A stretch of DNA of 64,000 nt from Prostheceraeus crozeri (GCA_907163375.1 CAJQUW010001972.1:868001-932000); one strand, 5' to 3'. Positions 21,516 to 33,244 are shown, counted from the first letter of the stretch. Made by a program: numbers and translations. Notes: a model not told the origin generated them from the sequence alone.

Positions 21516-23183
21516 ATAATGAAAACTAAATGCAGAACTTCTCAAACGCTCATTTTTATATTGATTAATCATCAATACATACATCACATTTAACTTGTAG
21601 TTGAATGGAACACGACATTGTTTCATAGGGATGGTGCTAAACAAAATGTGAAAAGCTTGTCATTAGGCATCAAATAATTGATTTTGTATTGCTGATGATA
21701 TCTATACATATGTGACTGTGCGTCACATTAACTTGGACAAATTAACAGACTGCGCTTAAATTTGACGAAATTTTCATAAGGGGCAGGACAATTTGGACAA
21801 CCCTTCGTAATTCTGCTGCGTTCTTTCCAAAATAAACAGGCCGACAGACTATCGTGACTTGAAGTCAAAGTCTTTTCAAGCACTTCACAAAACCTGTTGG
21901 CTCAAGGCCACCGGAAGATGAAATACAGAATCTATTTTGAAAGGAATCTTAATTCTGTTTTGTTTTGCAAGCTTTTCGTACGACAAGTTTTAATAAGCAT
22001 GAATCTAGAAATCTGATCACTGTCATCTTCTAAACCACGGAAAATAAATACAATCTTGTATCATATGGACGATACTCATTAAAGATTTTAGTAATAACGG
22101 CAAATTAAAGTTGCATTTTACGTGTTTTTCCTAATCACTTGAAAGCGCATTATATCTTCAAATCGTCTTTCTTCTCTACGATCTCGAGTGGAGGTATTTA
22201 CTAGACCTGTTGAATTTAATGTCATAGATACTTAAAGTAATTTGATACGGGTACATTTGTAAGATAATAAATCTTTGTCGGGAGAATTCTTAAGTTTGCT
22301 CCGTTTTGGACAAATTTGGCAAGCCTTTCTAGACCCTTGGTCAACTAAGTAAAATGCAATTGAACTCGATCATTTAAAGCACTGACAGTTGTTTTCAATA
22401 AGTTATCATTTGTTTTGAATCATGATGTAACTTATATCTAATCCATCATTCCTACTGTATTTAATGGATTGTTCACTTTGTAACACTTTACAAGTCCTCA
22501 TTCATACTCACAGAAATTTTCTGTAGGCATCACAATTCAGCTTATGTGATATTGATATTAATTAGTTGCAATAAATATCCCTTGGCATTATTTTGCTCGT
22601 GGAGTAACCACAGAATAAAGGGCAACCTCACCGTGACATCACCGTGTCCCTCACTCCATCCACTTACCTAGGCAAGATCACCGACATTTTGGTTACAACA
22701 CAGAGATGCGATTTATCTCTCTGCTGTCGCCATTTCCAGTGCACCTTCCCGCTTCTCTGGTGTCACTTTGACGAAGAATATAAAAAATACCGAATCAGCG
22801 GATCAGGAGCATGATCGAGATCCAATCCGGCACCACAGGATCAGGTTATGATCCATGTGAGCTCCGACAACGGCTGTGGAATTTCAACACCTGAGGTTTT
22901 GGATTCTTTGATTTGTGTTGCGTTGTCGATAGCTATGTTATTGTTTGCCAATGTTGTTGTTACTGCTTGCTACTGTTGCTATAGTTTGCTGTTGCACTTT
23001 TCCATTAAGCCTTGCGTTACGAACACCTGGCCATGTAATCTGCTGACTGCTAGTGATGACAATTCAAGTGATTATTATGAACTTGTGCATGTGTGACTCT
23101 TTCAGGCACTTTCAGTGCGTGACCGGAGCCGGTCGTCTACATGCTGTACACTATACATCATAGAAATTGACAACAATAAAACC
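21516..23183. other. Unassigned DNA with one 82-codon frame
   Basis: Mostly featureless. From 22610 to 22860 the sequence is C-richer, and a plus-strand frame at 22848-23096 encodes a hydrophobic, Cys-rich segment (ALSIAMLLFANVVVTACYCC) with an acidic tail. It might be a small membrane protein exon, but there is no start context, splice evidence or known family. Confidence 0.35.
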
Positions 23184-23384
23184 TCTAGAATGGAAATTAA
23201 GCTTCATGCAATGCACAATAACGGCACATAAATCGCACGCATTTTCACTTAGATGCACCTGCCAACGTCTGTATGATTGGGTTAGAATCAGTCACATGTG
23301 TAAATCGAAGGTTTTAATTGGTGGTGCATGCCCCAACTTAGTTCCCCCGGATGTGCCGCGACCTTGAGTCAATTTCCATTCTAG
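23184..23384. repeat. Small inverted-repeat element candidate
   Basis: CTAGAATGGAAATT near 23184 and AATTTCCATTCTAG at about 23371-23384 are 14-base perfect inverted repeats about 200 bases apart. The size fits a MITE, but no clear target duplication was found. Confidence 0.35.
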
Positions 23385-23737
23385 CGAACTTCAGATAAAC
23401 AGTTTATTTCTATGCTATACATGCTACATGCTATCTCAGTAATAACATTGCTTAACACTACATTGCTGAGTTCTTACTACGCAACAATTTGTATCATTTG
23501 TTTTGTGCAGAAAGGGACACCTGTACGTGATTTCGGAGTTTGTTTTCTCACTTTGAGAAAGTAAGAAAATTAGTCGATGTTCGAAACGCTATAAGTCTCG
23601 ATGAGTAGGAGTGTCAACAATTCTAATGAAATAGCAATAGGCTTAATATTCTGCGCTATGTCGGCGGTCACCATTGTGACGAGATATCTATTCATTGATT
23701 ATAATTGTTATGACAACTGATCAAACGACCGTACTGT
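23385..23737. other. Unassigned DNA
   Basis: No recognised content. Confidence 0.5.
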
Positions 23738-23862
23738 AGGCGAATGTAGCTCAGTATGTAGAGCAGATGTCCAGTTAACCATCGCAATCTTCGTAGGTTC
23801 GAATCCAGCCAGCTGCACATCTTTTGCATGGCAATTTGATCTATCGTTTATTTCATTGCACC
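23738..23862 (+). repeat. tRNA-derived SINE, family A copy 1
   Basis: The tRNA-like head has A box TAGCTCAGTATG and B box GGTTCGAATCC, followed by a short body CTTTTGCATGGCAATTTGATC. The same body follows the tRNA-like heads at 37621 and, inverted, at 38862-38990. This marks a SINE family, not a functional tRNA gene; the acceptor stem halves also do not pair. Confidence 0.7.
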
Positions 23863-23875
23863 CTATTTATTGAGT

Positions 23876-24583
23876 CCGGCAGCCAGAATGAGGTTCTGCA
23901 AGGAACGAGGCCGAAAATGAGACTTTCGCAGAATGATGTACATTGTACACGCTTTGCCTACCACGAATCTGTACGTCTGCCGAGTTCCTGGTAGTTCCTC
24001 TTCTTGTCAGACAGGATCAAAGAAAAACAAAGGTCAATTCAATAGGACGCAGACTGCATTTTTTGGTTATAATGAAAATTTCTATGTTTTCTCTGATTAA
24101 ACGAAAGGCACTAAGCACAGAGTCATAATTTTTGGCATGGAATGTCTTCAGGCCATTTCCATTCATGCTCATGTACCCCTGTCTATAAAGCTAGACATAT
24201 TTACATTTGGCGAGCTTCTTAATGTCGGCAAACACAAACATTTTGAGCAACTTTTCTCCCATTCAACCACATTCTCACATACATTGTCGATCAGAAGCAT
24301 GATAATAACACATGCACATCATATGAAATGACCTGAAGACATTCCATGTCAAAAATTATGACTCTGGGCTGAATACTTTTCAGTTGATAAGAGAAAACAA
24401 AGAATTCATTTTAACTAAAAACTTCAATCTGCTTCTCATTGTGTTTTTCTTTGATCCTGTCTGACAAGAAAAGGAACTAGCTAGAACACAGATTCGTAGT
24501 AGACATAGGGCGTACATATTTCTGTGAAAGTCTCATCTTCGTCCTCGTTCCCTGCAGAAACACGTTCTGGCTGCCGGACCAAT
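23876..24583. mobile_element. Foldback element with ~285-bp terminal inverted repeats
   Basis: The left arm (23876 to about 24162, starting GTCCGGCAGCCAGAA) is repeated inverted at about 24306-24583 (ending TTCTGGCTGCCGGAC). Both arms contain the marker strings CTTGTCAGACAGGATCAAAG and TTGGCATGGAATGTCTTCAG or their complements. The 145-base spacer is unique. No transposase frame is present. Related arms occur at 35028-35299 (one arm only) and 51930-52405, so this is a dispersed family of long-TIR, MITE-like elements. I could not identify a convincing target duplication, and the superfamily is unknown. Confidence 0.75.
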
Positions 24584-25382
24584 TGTTACTACAGAATGCC
24601 ATGAAATTGGTGTCACGTCGCGGAAAGTCGGTCCTGGTAATCAGTCGATATTCAATGGGAGCATGTTCATCTGGCAATGCGGCCATTTTCTGTTTTAGAA
24701 AAATGAAACTTACGATATTTCTTTCCAGGGCAATATGAGTAAGGTGATGAATATTAACGCATGAATGCGCACTCGCTTGCTATCAAGTGTGTTTGATCAC
24801 CATCGAATGACACTTGAGAAAACTGATAGTAAATATCAAAATCAATATTTACAATTTTATTTGGATTGTGTACCACTAGCGCGAGCTATTGCATGTGTCA
24901 ATCAAAAATTGACAAACACTAATAAAAATTTGCACAATATTTGTAAGTTTGTGCAGGTAAACAATCAATGATATGAAAAATATTGAAAAGCAAAAAACGC
25001 ACGTTTTTGAAAAATTTTTAGGGCAAACCACGTTTTGAATTGCAATTGAAATTGCGACCTTTTTACTCTATCTTGAACATTATTTGACTTGAGTGAAATG
25101 GTTGAAGGGTCAAACATTTGTTTTGAATAATCATATTGTTAATGTTACATCTTTCGGCGTGGTCGCATCTTGTAATTTCAAATCATCCTATCCATGGAGG
25201 ATGTGCGTTAGATGTATTTTGCAATGTGTGTGGCATCATCCCTTTTCAAACGAACAGTTTATCCGCTATCCCGTTTATGTAGTTATTCTAAATGAAGTGT
25301 AAATAGGTAATTTAGGATGCGGTTTGTGTTATTTACTTTCCCAATAGAAACAGTTACTGTCATATTACGAAATATTTTGTTC
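24584..25382. other. Unassigned DNA
   Basis: Short open frames only. No element ends were seen. Confidence 0.5.
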
Positions 25383-26653
25383 TTAGGTGGTCTCAGTTGT
25401 GAGCTGTTGATTCCATTGAAGCATTTCTTGGTTCTCGTCTTGTGGAACAACGTCATTAGTGCTGGCTGCCTTATCTACATGTATTGAGATATTTGACGAT
25501 GCACTTAGCAAATTGTCACCGATTACTTCGTCTGCCAGATATTCATTGATATCATGAAATCTGGTGAGATCTCTGTGACATAAAACAGCTATTCCAATCA
25601 GAGCTGGAACCGGGCCGCTTCTTTCGGCCCGGTCCCGGCCTTGACTGCAAAATATCAGGCCCGACCTCGGCTAGGACGAAATTTGTATCTCGACCCGGGA
25701 AACAAAGTTCATCGTTCTGTGTACTTAACTATCCTTGATGAAAACATCAATTACGCTAGTTGAATGTGATCGCCGGAAGAATCATTCTAAAAATATAACT
25801 ATTGATTACATGATCGTATGCGGTAGGGCCTATGTTCCATCTGCAAGCAAACTGAGGACTGTCGAGCAGTAAGGAGAATTTTTTAACATTATGCGCAGCA
25901 TATTGTAGGTTTTCATTTTTTAGATATTGTGGATATATAACGTGATTGCCTATCACTAGTAAATTGGATGTATTGTCCAATACATTTGATGTACCGATAG
26001 CTGCCTATATTTGTTAGTTGCATTTAGGCTTATCAAAGCAGGGAAAAAGAAATCACTGAAGATATGTGAACTAAATATTCAATCGATTCTTTTGACCAAA
26101 ACGTCTTAGAAATTTCACTTGCTTCTCGGTCGTTTTTTAGCATCATCTCCACGTGACATAGCTGACACATTTCAATTTAAAAGAAACATATTTGCAGCAT
26201 AGGCGAAAAGCAATAGCGTGCTGCATCGTGCACGCGTGCAGCGTGCCTGTCATCGTTATTTACCTAACATATTCCGATAAAGAAATGAAGCTCCTTACAT
26301 AGGATTTGATCGCATTAATTATCTGTCAATGGAAGAGAATTATTCTCTTCAGCAAACTAATTGTTCTAGAAAGCATATATTTATGAATTTTTCTGTCATA
26401 TACTAGTTATCAATTCATCTTATTGCTTTAGAATCATGTTGATATTGAGCCATTGCATGCATTGATTGAGAAACTTTAAATGATCAAATGAGGAAAACGC
26501 CTTTAAAAACAAGCATTGCAAATGTCGGCCCGGGTACTAAATATTCTAGGCCAGGTCCCGGCCGGGGTCCGGTCCCCAAGGCCCGGGCACGCTTTCAGCT
26601 ATGATTCTCAGGGATGCCATCACAATATGTGTTATAGCAAGGAAATTTTCGCT
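25383..26653 (-). pseudogene. Unrecognised coding exon split by a hAT insertion
   Basis: On the minus strand an open frame of about 72 codons ends in TAA at 25383-25385. It contains polar, protein-like stretches (VLCHRDLTRFHDINEYL, VIGDNLLSASS, PQDENQEMLQWNQQL). Going upstream it runs to 25598, where a 1005-bp hAT-like insertion begins. Beyond the insertion, at 26604-26653, another short open stretch resumes in the phase expected if the insertion plus one 8-bp duplication were added to a single exon. It is preceded by an acceptor-like sequence (CCTTACATAG on the minus strand). I do not recognise the protein. It may be the last exon of a host gene or part of an older element. The insertion would have broken it. 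Confidence 0.4.
25599..26603. mobile_element. hAT-like non-autonomous insertion
   Basis: The left end CAGAGCTGGAACCGGGCC and the reverse complement of the right end, CATAGCTGAAAGCGTGCC, are imperfect inverted repeats. Both ends continue in C/G-rich CCCGG blocks like those at 19198-20054. The flanking 8-mers ATTCCAAT and ATTCTCAG agree only partly, so the target duplication is weak or diverged. The interior has no transposase. Confidence 0.5.
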
Positions 26654-27292
26654 CTATGTAAGGTTCACGAACCTAGAAAGGCTTGCATTACAATTATTTT
26701 TTAACTGAAATATTGCCACAATTGTCACTTTATATAAACATTCTAATTATTTTTAGATCAATAATCAATTGCATGATTAATTTGTCATAAAGTTAACTTT
26801 ATTTGCAATTGCTTCAATTACTTCAAGTACGCATCTCTCGAATTGAATGACTAATTTGCTACAGCGATAAATTAGAAAAAAAGAATTTTTTTTATTTTAC
26901 TTATTTTCCTGCTGACGAATCCAAACACTAGCAATCGTAGTAGAAATATGAGATCACAAGTTTTTAAGAAAAATGTAGCATATAATGATAAAATACGTTG
27001 CTTTGACTTATAAAACGCGGCATGAATGTTTTTGAATTTGTCGGGATTATGTTGATGTCATAAATGTCGAGCATAGATGCGAAAATGTGGTGAAATTCTA
27101 CCTGAAAAGGATATTGCATTCCATGAAAAATTCATAAGTAGTATACATGTACATGTTATAGGTCGTCGGAAATGTACCCTAGACAAGACACGAAGTTTTT
27201 AGCCGACACAGGAGCACGACAGCACTCCTTTAATCAACGAGTGACGATTCGAACACGAAGTCAAACACTTACATCGAACACCAATGCAGCAC
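26654..27292. other. AT-rich DNA, nothing recognised
   Basis: Short homopolymer-rich tracts only. Confidence 0.5.
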
Positions 27293-27370
27293 CAGAGTTG
27301 GAACCTGGCCAGGCCGGACTTTAGCCGGGCTTGGGCCTGTAAATGTGAAGCTGACAGGAGCCTGGAAAGG
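27293..27370 (+). mobile_element. Fragment of a hAT-like end
   Basis: CAGAGTTGGAACCTGGCC at 27293 followed by GGCC/CCGGG-rich sequence matches the left end of the 25599 insertion. The opposite end was not found, so this is probably a truncated relic. Confidence 0.35.
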
Positions 27371-27889
27371 GCTTAGAAAATTGGTGAATTGGCTTCAAAT
27401 TTCATCAGATTATTATTGAAATTCTGACTATTTTCCAACTTTTCAAATTGATTTGTCGTCGTCAAAGGCCAGCGAGTGACATTATAAATCAATTTCTACA
27501 GGTGTTCCACAGGAAGCGTATTGATGACGTCACTTCTCTGTCAGCAAACTGGAGAAAACGGGAATAATTGACAAAGTTACTATATAATTGGATTGAAAGA
27601 TCTGGAACTTCTGTCGAAATGTTGTAGAAGTGTGGTCGATCAAATAGACAAACTGCTGCCGTATCAAGCTGCCATGAATTTAGATGACACAATCTCTTAT
27701 TTATGACATCATTATTATGATCTAGCAAATCATGATAATCGATAAGAGCAATAGAAGAATGCTGTTCATTTGTCTTTTATCGTCGTGGAATAAAATGGAT
27801 TCTGAGCTAGCCATTAGCTAGAACAGGTTGAGTTGTAAGATTATCCCAAACTAGAACGACGCGACACGAAACACGAATTACACCTCCAA
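27371..27889. other. Unassigned DNA
   Basis: No recognised content; one 79-codon minus-strand frame (27489-27728) without motif. Confidence 0.5.
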
Positions 27890-29098
27890 TGTTGTTTAGA
27901 GGGAAAAGCACGGTTTTCTTTAGATGCTCGATGTTGCATTAATTCGATTTTACCGGACACCTGAAGTCCCTCTGCACATTCTACAAATTGCTCCAAAGCT
28001 ACAATATAAAATTAACAAGGATTTTTGAGGACAACAATGTATGACATTTGAGGGCGCGTAAATGTCCTACATTGTTGCCCGAAAAATCTATTTTAATAAT
28101 ATTGTGCGTAATTAAAATGGAGTGGGCAGCAATGTAGGAAAAAACGGGCAGCAAATGCTATGAATATACGTGTAGATACAGGCCTGCGCTTAACGAGATT
28201 TCTAAAATATCATACATGCAGATATCATTTTTTTTATTCTTTTTTCCGTATTGCACCACAGCTAAATTACGCGCAATAACCATGATGACCATTTTTGTGA
28301 CTACTAACCTCTGCATGTTTCTTATAACCAATTAAAATGCGAAGTACTTTGTTGGAATCCACAAATGCATCTATGCAAATGCTATAAGAATATCAGCAAT
28401 AGGGCTAAACCTTTTTTTAAACACTACTCACAACATACTTATAAGCAGTGCTATCAGTTTTATGCCACAAGCGGTAGATTCCAAGGCCACAAATAGACAG
28501 ATTATCATGCCAAGCAATATTTTTGATACATTTGCGTGCAGTTACTGCATTTTATCTGCTGAATATTTAACTAAGATTCCAGCAGACTATCGTAATTCAC
28601 ACATGTATTTTCGAGAATCTCTTTTTGAGTTGTATTCAACACGGCTTGACTACCCCAATGGAATCAAACATGCTCCCAGAATTGTCTGAAGACATTTTCA
28701 TGCAATAAATGATTAAAAATGTCGTTCATCAAGGCCATCTACTATCAATTTCCGAACAGATTCTCTGAACACAATTACTTTTAAATATCAAATTTCAAAT
28801 TTTGAACTGCCACTGATAGCAAGAAGTTGACTGTTGGTAAAAGCTGATGTCACTGACGAGGATGTGCCAATTGTGTTATTGTGAAGTAGGCTTGGGAATG
28901 ATTGAATAATAGGAATATCAAAATCTAGGAGACTCCAGGAGTAGTTCCCTGGCTTTCGGAGCTGAAAATGGCCCGGGTAAAATCGGTTTAGTCACTAATT
29001 CTAACCTTAACTTCTGTCTTGATCACGTGATGGTCAACTAGTGACTTAATACAGCACCGAACATCTGAGGGAACCCGCGGTTTTCCCTCTAAACAACA
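27890..29098. mobile_element. 1.2-kb DNA transposon relic with ~53-bp TIRs
   Basis: The ends are perfect 18-base inverted repeats, TGTTGTTTAGAGGGAAAA at 27890-27907 and its complement at 29081-29098. Similarity continues inward for about 35 more bases at roughly 70-80 percent. A 3-bp direct duplication CAA flanks the element (27887-27889 and 29099-29101). Three-base duplications occur in the PIF/Harbinger-type and CACTA-type superfamilies, but the end sequence does not let me choose. A 75-codon interior frame (28462-28689) has no recognised transposase motif, so the element is probably non-autonomous. Confidence 0.65.
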
Positions 29099-29101
29099 CA
29101 A

Positions 29102-30799
29102 TGGTCAGAGAGGTGGCCACGTACACCGATGCGTGTACTATCTTTGAAGCAGATCTTTAGTATATAAGATTCATGTTCTTCATCATTCCTCAACATGGAC
29201 GTCATTTTAGGCGGTTCGCATATTATGATCGACTTGAATTATCAGACTGATTTTCTTCCCATTAGATTAATGATTAATTATAACATTACCGAAAAGTGAA
29301 TACATTGTAAACAGTTTAACTTGAATGTCGTTAGCTAATTTGATTTGATAACTACGCAGAAAGTTGAAGTGCGTGCATATCTAATTCCGAATAAGACAGA
29401 CATGTAGACAGGAATAAATTAGCTATTCGTCCTCAGTTTTGTCGCGTTGAAATATTCAAATGTTGGAACCCAAGAGAGAAAATATACTCCCATTGCAAAG
29501 CGCATGTCCCTAGATTAGCGTCAAAGTCACGCGACCACAAGGGTGACATACAGCCTATTAAAAACCAGTTTCTGGGACATGTATAGAAATTAAGTATAAA
29601 TGATTGAAGTGTGAAAGTTTAACATTTGCGTAGACAGGACAATAATTTTGTTTCTAATTTTGAATTAGATAGTGGCTGTTTTCGACTTATGAACCTTAGA
29701 TTACACATTTAATTTAAATTTATGGATAACAATATACCGTACAATGCGTATACAATGCAGTCTCAGTAAGCAGTATTTGAAAGAAGTGAGAATTACTTAA
29801 TATCACAGAACTGCAGTGGCTATATCGCTTCACGCTGGTTATTTGTCCCATTATCATTCTCAAAAGATGAATAAACAGTGATCATTTACAACTTAGGTGC
29901 TAACTTGTACAACTCAAAAGTACTTTAATAATTTTACATTACAAAGGATCGATGTCACCTTAAGGGAAAGCATTGTCATGTAATGGAAGAGATATAATTG
30001 AATTCATAAGAGTAAAAGAAAGATGTTAAAGAAATATATGTCTTCGAGGGTGAATCTCCATTGCCAAATCAATTATTCACATGGTAAACTCTTAGCTTGC
30101 CATAAGTCAATGTCTCATTGTAGCACCCGAGTTTTCTTGCTGTTTATTTTGGAAATGGAAATTGCTTCGAAGAAAGCTCAAAAGTTGATTATTCTGACAG
30201 ATTTGTTCTTTTAATTATGTGTGAACTACCGGTAGATTGATGACGATACATTGAAGTTTGTCGACAGTACTTTTATTGCATTTTTAATGGAATAAGAATT
30301 CGTTCAGTTAGCATATCCTGCATGTTATTGCTGATCATGTAGTTTCTTTATGCAAGTGAGACAAAGAAAATTCTGATGTTGACATTCTCGTTTTCAATAC
30401 TTTTGTATCTGATTGTTGAATAATTTGATTATGGTAAAAGATAATACTGATTTATGGCGTTCTTTACTGCACATTGATTTAAGTCGATGGGGAAGGGATA
30501 GTCAAAAGTGAAAGTTGTTTATAAATGTCTATGAATTAGGAGCAGAGAATTTTTCCTAAGACACACCACTTGATATCATAAAAGAATTTGATTTAGACGA
30601 GCTTTCAACCGATGTCTGCTGTCTTGATCAGACAAAGTAAATTTTGCGTGCACAACAAAACATGCATTCAAAATTTACTGCATCCTTCCTTATTGATCGC
30701 ATCATCCTAATCATGTGAGGTCTAGTGTTGTCATGTTTCATGAATCGTGCAAGGGCTTTATGTGATGCCAATTTATTAGATGAAAATTGTATTTTGAAA
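29102..30799. other. Unassigned DNA
   Basis: AT-rich. No coding motif, element end or RNA gene recognised. Confidence 0.5.
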
Positions 30800-30935
30800 G
30801 AAATAAGAGCGAAATTTGTTTACACATTTTTTTACATAGCCTTAGCTTTGAAAAATCCTTTTAAGGGAAGACAATTCATTATTGATAAAACATTTTTGAT
30901 AAGTAATTTTTGAAAGAAATATGAACGAAAATTTT

Positions 30936-30974
30936 CCCAACGTTTCGCTCATAGTATATCGAGCATTCTCAAAG
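30936..30974 (-). ncRNA. Hammerhead-like motif in Penelope left arm
   Basis: Inverted copy of the motif at 33205-33244. It has the same TTGAGAA core, GCTC/GAGC stem and GAAACGTTGGG segment, but the stem I partner is less well paired. Confidence 0.4.
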
Positions 30975-31655
30975 GTATAGATGAAAATTATAAACGACTG
31001 AATTATAAACATGAATTGATTACAAAATTTGAAAATCATGGAGTGGAAAATGGGCTAAAGGGACTAAAGTAAATCGTACATTTGCATAGCTAATTTATGT
31101 GTAAAAACAAGACTAACTAAATTGTGGTAGATAGATTAGATCACGCGCTCATCGCTTGACATGAAGTTGGTGAAAGAATGACATCATCGCTTCACAGCGA
31201 ATTTGAAATAATCAAAAGCATTTTCATCAAATTTCAATATCCGATCCGACTAATAGAGAATCAATATGTATTAGACAAAGTGTACACAACTGATGAACGT
31301 ATGCGATACGATTTTTGTACGACGACAACTTCACAGCATCAATGTGCAAATTGGTCTTTTAACAAACCAATATTCACTAGCCGCAGGATTTCATTGATGA
31401 TTGCAGACCGAGTATATGGGGAAGAGGCCCTCCATGTGAACCAATTTCTGTATCGTGAACAGTAGCAACATAATCTACCAATATAAATGTGGCTCGTACG
31501 ATGCGAGCTATGTGGGATTCGCGGCATCGGTTCCAAAGAGTTGAAGAACATCGGATAAGTGAGCATCGTCTACAATCCAACTGCGACCAAGCAATTTCTA
31601 TGGTGATTTTCAAAATCTTGAAGAGATATAAGAAAGACGATCGAAGACTCTATGA

Positions 31656-32977
31656 CATGGGTGCGCAATCTGCGGCCGTACGGCCGCATGCGACCTTTGC
31701 AGAGGCAAAGTACGGCCGTGACAATGAGAAGTATATGAAAGAGAATGCTGTACATGTATATTGCAAATATTTCTGGAGTTCAAGGCAATCGAATAACATC
31801 GTCACTAAAGTAGCATACTAGTTACCGTGTGACTATCGAACTCCTTTATGCCCATGCTACTGGGAAAAATGCGCGCCCACGGGCGCGATGAAGGCGTTCA
31901 AGCAGTTCGATAACTGAATAGAATATGCGCTCAACCAAGAATTTAGTGCGTGGTTCGACGACTTCAACGCACTTGCTCCAAAAACAAAACTCGTTGCCTC
32001 GTCGCACCTGATCCAGATAGAAGAGGTTCCATTCGAACTTCAAATGGAAGTGATCGAGTTGAAGGCGAATGATTGTCTTGTGAAGCAGTTCGAAAATGGT
32101 GGTATTGTGCATGAAATATGGAAATCAGCTGTAGAATATCCAAGATTGCGAGAATTGGCCCAAAATGTTTTAGTTCTATTTGGAAGCACATACACTTGCG
32201 AGGCAGCGTTCTCTAAACTGAACTTCATAAAGAAAAAGTAGCTGACGCGCTTAACAAAAAACAATCTCGAGAATAGTTTACGTTTAATGACATCCTCTCA
32301 AATGTCTGATTTTCAAAGTTTGGTGAACGACGGACAACAGCAAGTTAGTCACTGAGTCTTACATGGATACTGTAACTTCTTTACGAGATATTGTAGTTCT
32401 ACCTATTTAGATTTTGTGTACTTTCATAAATAAAATATGTTAAAATTTCAGTTGTATTTTTATTCCACGTTTATCATTAAATTTAAGGCTCGCGTTTTGG
32501 GTTGCGAAAGAACTGTATGATTAGTAATAATAAGATACTTTATGACTTCACTAATAACGCAAGGCAGACAGGCTTATATACGGGTGAATGCCTAGAATAG
32601 TACGGCTCTGTGAAGAATGAATGAATGAATTTTGTATGGCTCGTGATTCCTTTATGAATTATTACAGTAGCTTAGTAAAGTGTTATCTCCTTCGGTTGCC
32701 CTTACAAAAACATGCTTTCAACTTTTCAAGCGCTAATAACACCTTAAGCTTAAAATCTTTTCGGGTCAAAAATGAGTCGGTCGTGCTAACTCATTCTTTA
32801 CGAAGTAGGCCTTTATGCGATTTTCACCGCGTCATTCATCAGGGAAAGCTAATTGTGTGGTGGAATATAAAGAGGATTGGCTATTGATCTACTTGTTTGC
32901 ACACATGTTAAGTACGACCGTGATTCTTTCGGCCTTCGAAATGGCGGCCGAAAAATGTAAAAGGTTGCGCACCCCTG
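31656..32977 (+). mobile_element. hAT transposon inserted into the Penelope relic
   Basis: The element starts CATGGGTGCGCAATCTGCGG and its right end, as reverse complement, starts CAGGGGTGCGCAACC, a classic hAT terminus. A perfect 8-bp target duplication CTCTATGA flanks it at 31648-31655 and 32978-32985. The left subterminal region has a 16-base perfect palindrome, GCGGCCGTACGGCCGC (31672-31687), and a second GTACGGCCG copy nearby. At 1322 bp it is internally shortened relative to autonomous hATs, keeping only the C-terminal part of the transposase. Its insertion is younger than the Penelope copy it interrupts. Confidence 0.9.
31916..32355 (+). pseudogene. hAT transposase, C-terminal dimerisation domain only
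   Basis: The frame from about 31916 reads FSAWFDDFNALAP, then LIQIEEVPFELQMEVIEL and the hAT dimerisation block YPRLRELAQNVLVLFGSTY, TCEAAFSKLNFIKKK. An in-frame TAG at 32239-32241 is followed in the same frame by LTRLTKNNLENSLRLMTSS and ends at a TGA near 32355. This matches the C-terminal domain of ZBED/GTF2IRD2-like hAT transposases (CEAAFS..N.IK.K.R..L). The BED finger and the DDE catalytic region are absent, so it cannot encode an active transposase. Confidence 0.88.
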
Positions 32978-33204
32978 CTCTATGAAATGATATTCATTCA
33001 GAAACCTCATTTTAATCTGAATGGACAGAAGAATTCTGTGAAACTATGTGAAAATTCTGTGAATTCTATGAAATAAGTTAGCAAATGTATGCAAATGTAA
33101 GATGCATTAGCCCACTTAGTCCATTTAGCCCATTTCTTGCTCCATGATTTCCAAATTTTGTAATCAAATCATGTTTATAATTCAGTTGTTAATTTTTATC
33201 TGCA

Positions 33205-33244
33205 CCCTTGAGAATGCTCAATAGACTATGAGCGAAACGTTGGG
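33205..33244 (+). ncRNA. Hammerhead-like motif in Penelope right arm
   Basis: Order seen: CCC, then TTGAGAA, then a stem GCTC...GAGC with a 10-base loop, then GAAACGTT, then GGG. CCC/GGG would form stem I and GCTC/GAGC stem II. The core differs from CUGANGA at C3 and at G8. The inverted copy lies at 30936-30974. Confidence 0.45.

Noticed and set aside
23738-23862. Functional tRNA gene
   Set aside because: The same non-tRNA body follows at three loci and the acceptor stem does not pair, so it is a SINE head.
24726-24745. Next exon of the exchanger gene after a TTTCCAG acceptor
   Set aside because: The frame following the acceptor reaches a stop after three codons and has no exchanger motif.
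25383-25500. Plus-strand exchanger exon starting at the TTCTTAG acceptor near 25386
   Set aside because: The plus-strand reading gives no exchanger sequence, and the minus strand reads as a better coding segment.
28462-28689. Transposase fragment in the 27890-29098 element
   Set aside because: The translation shows no catalytic motif or similarity I can name.
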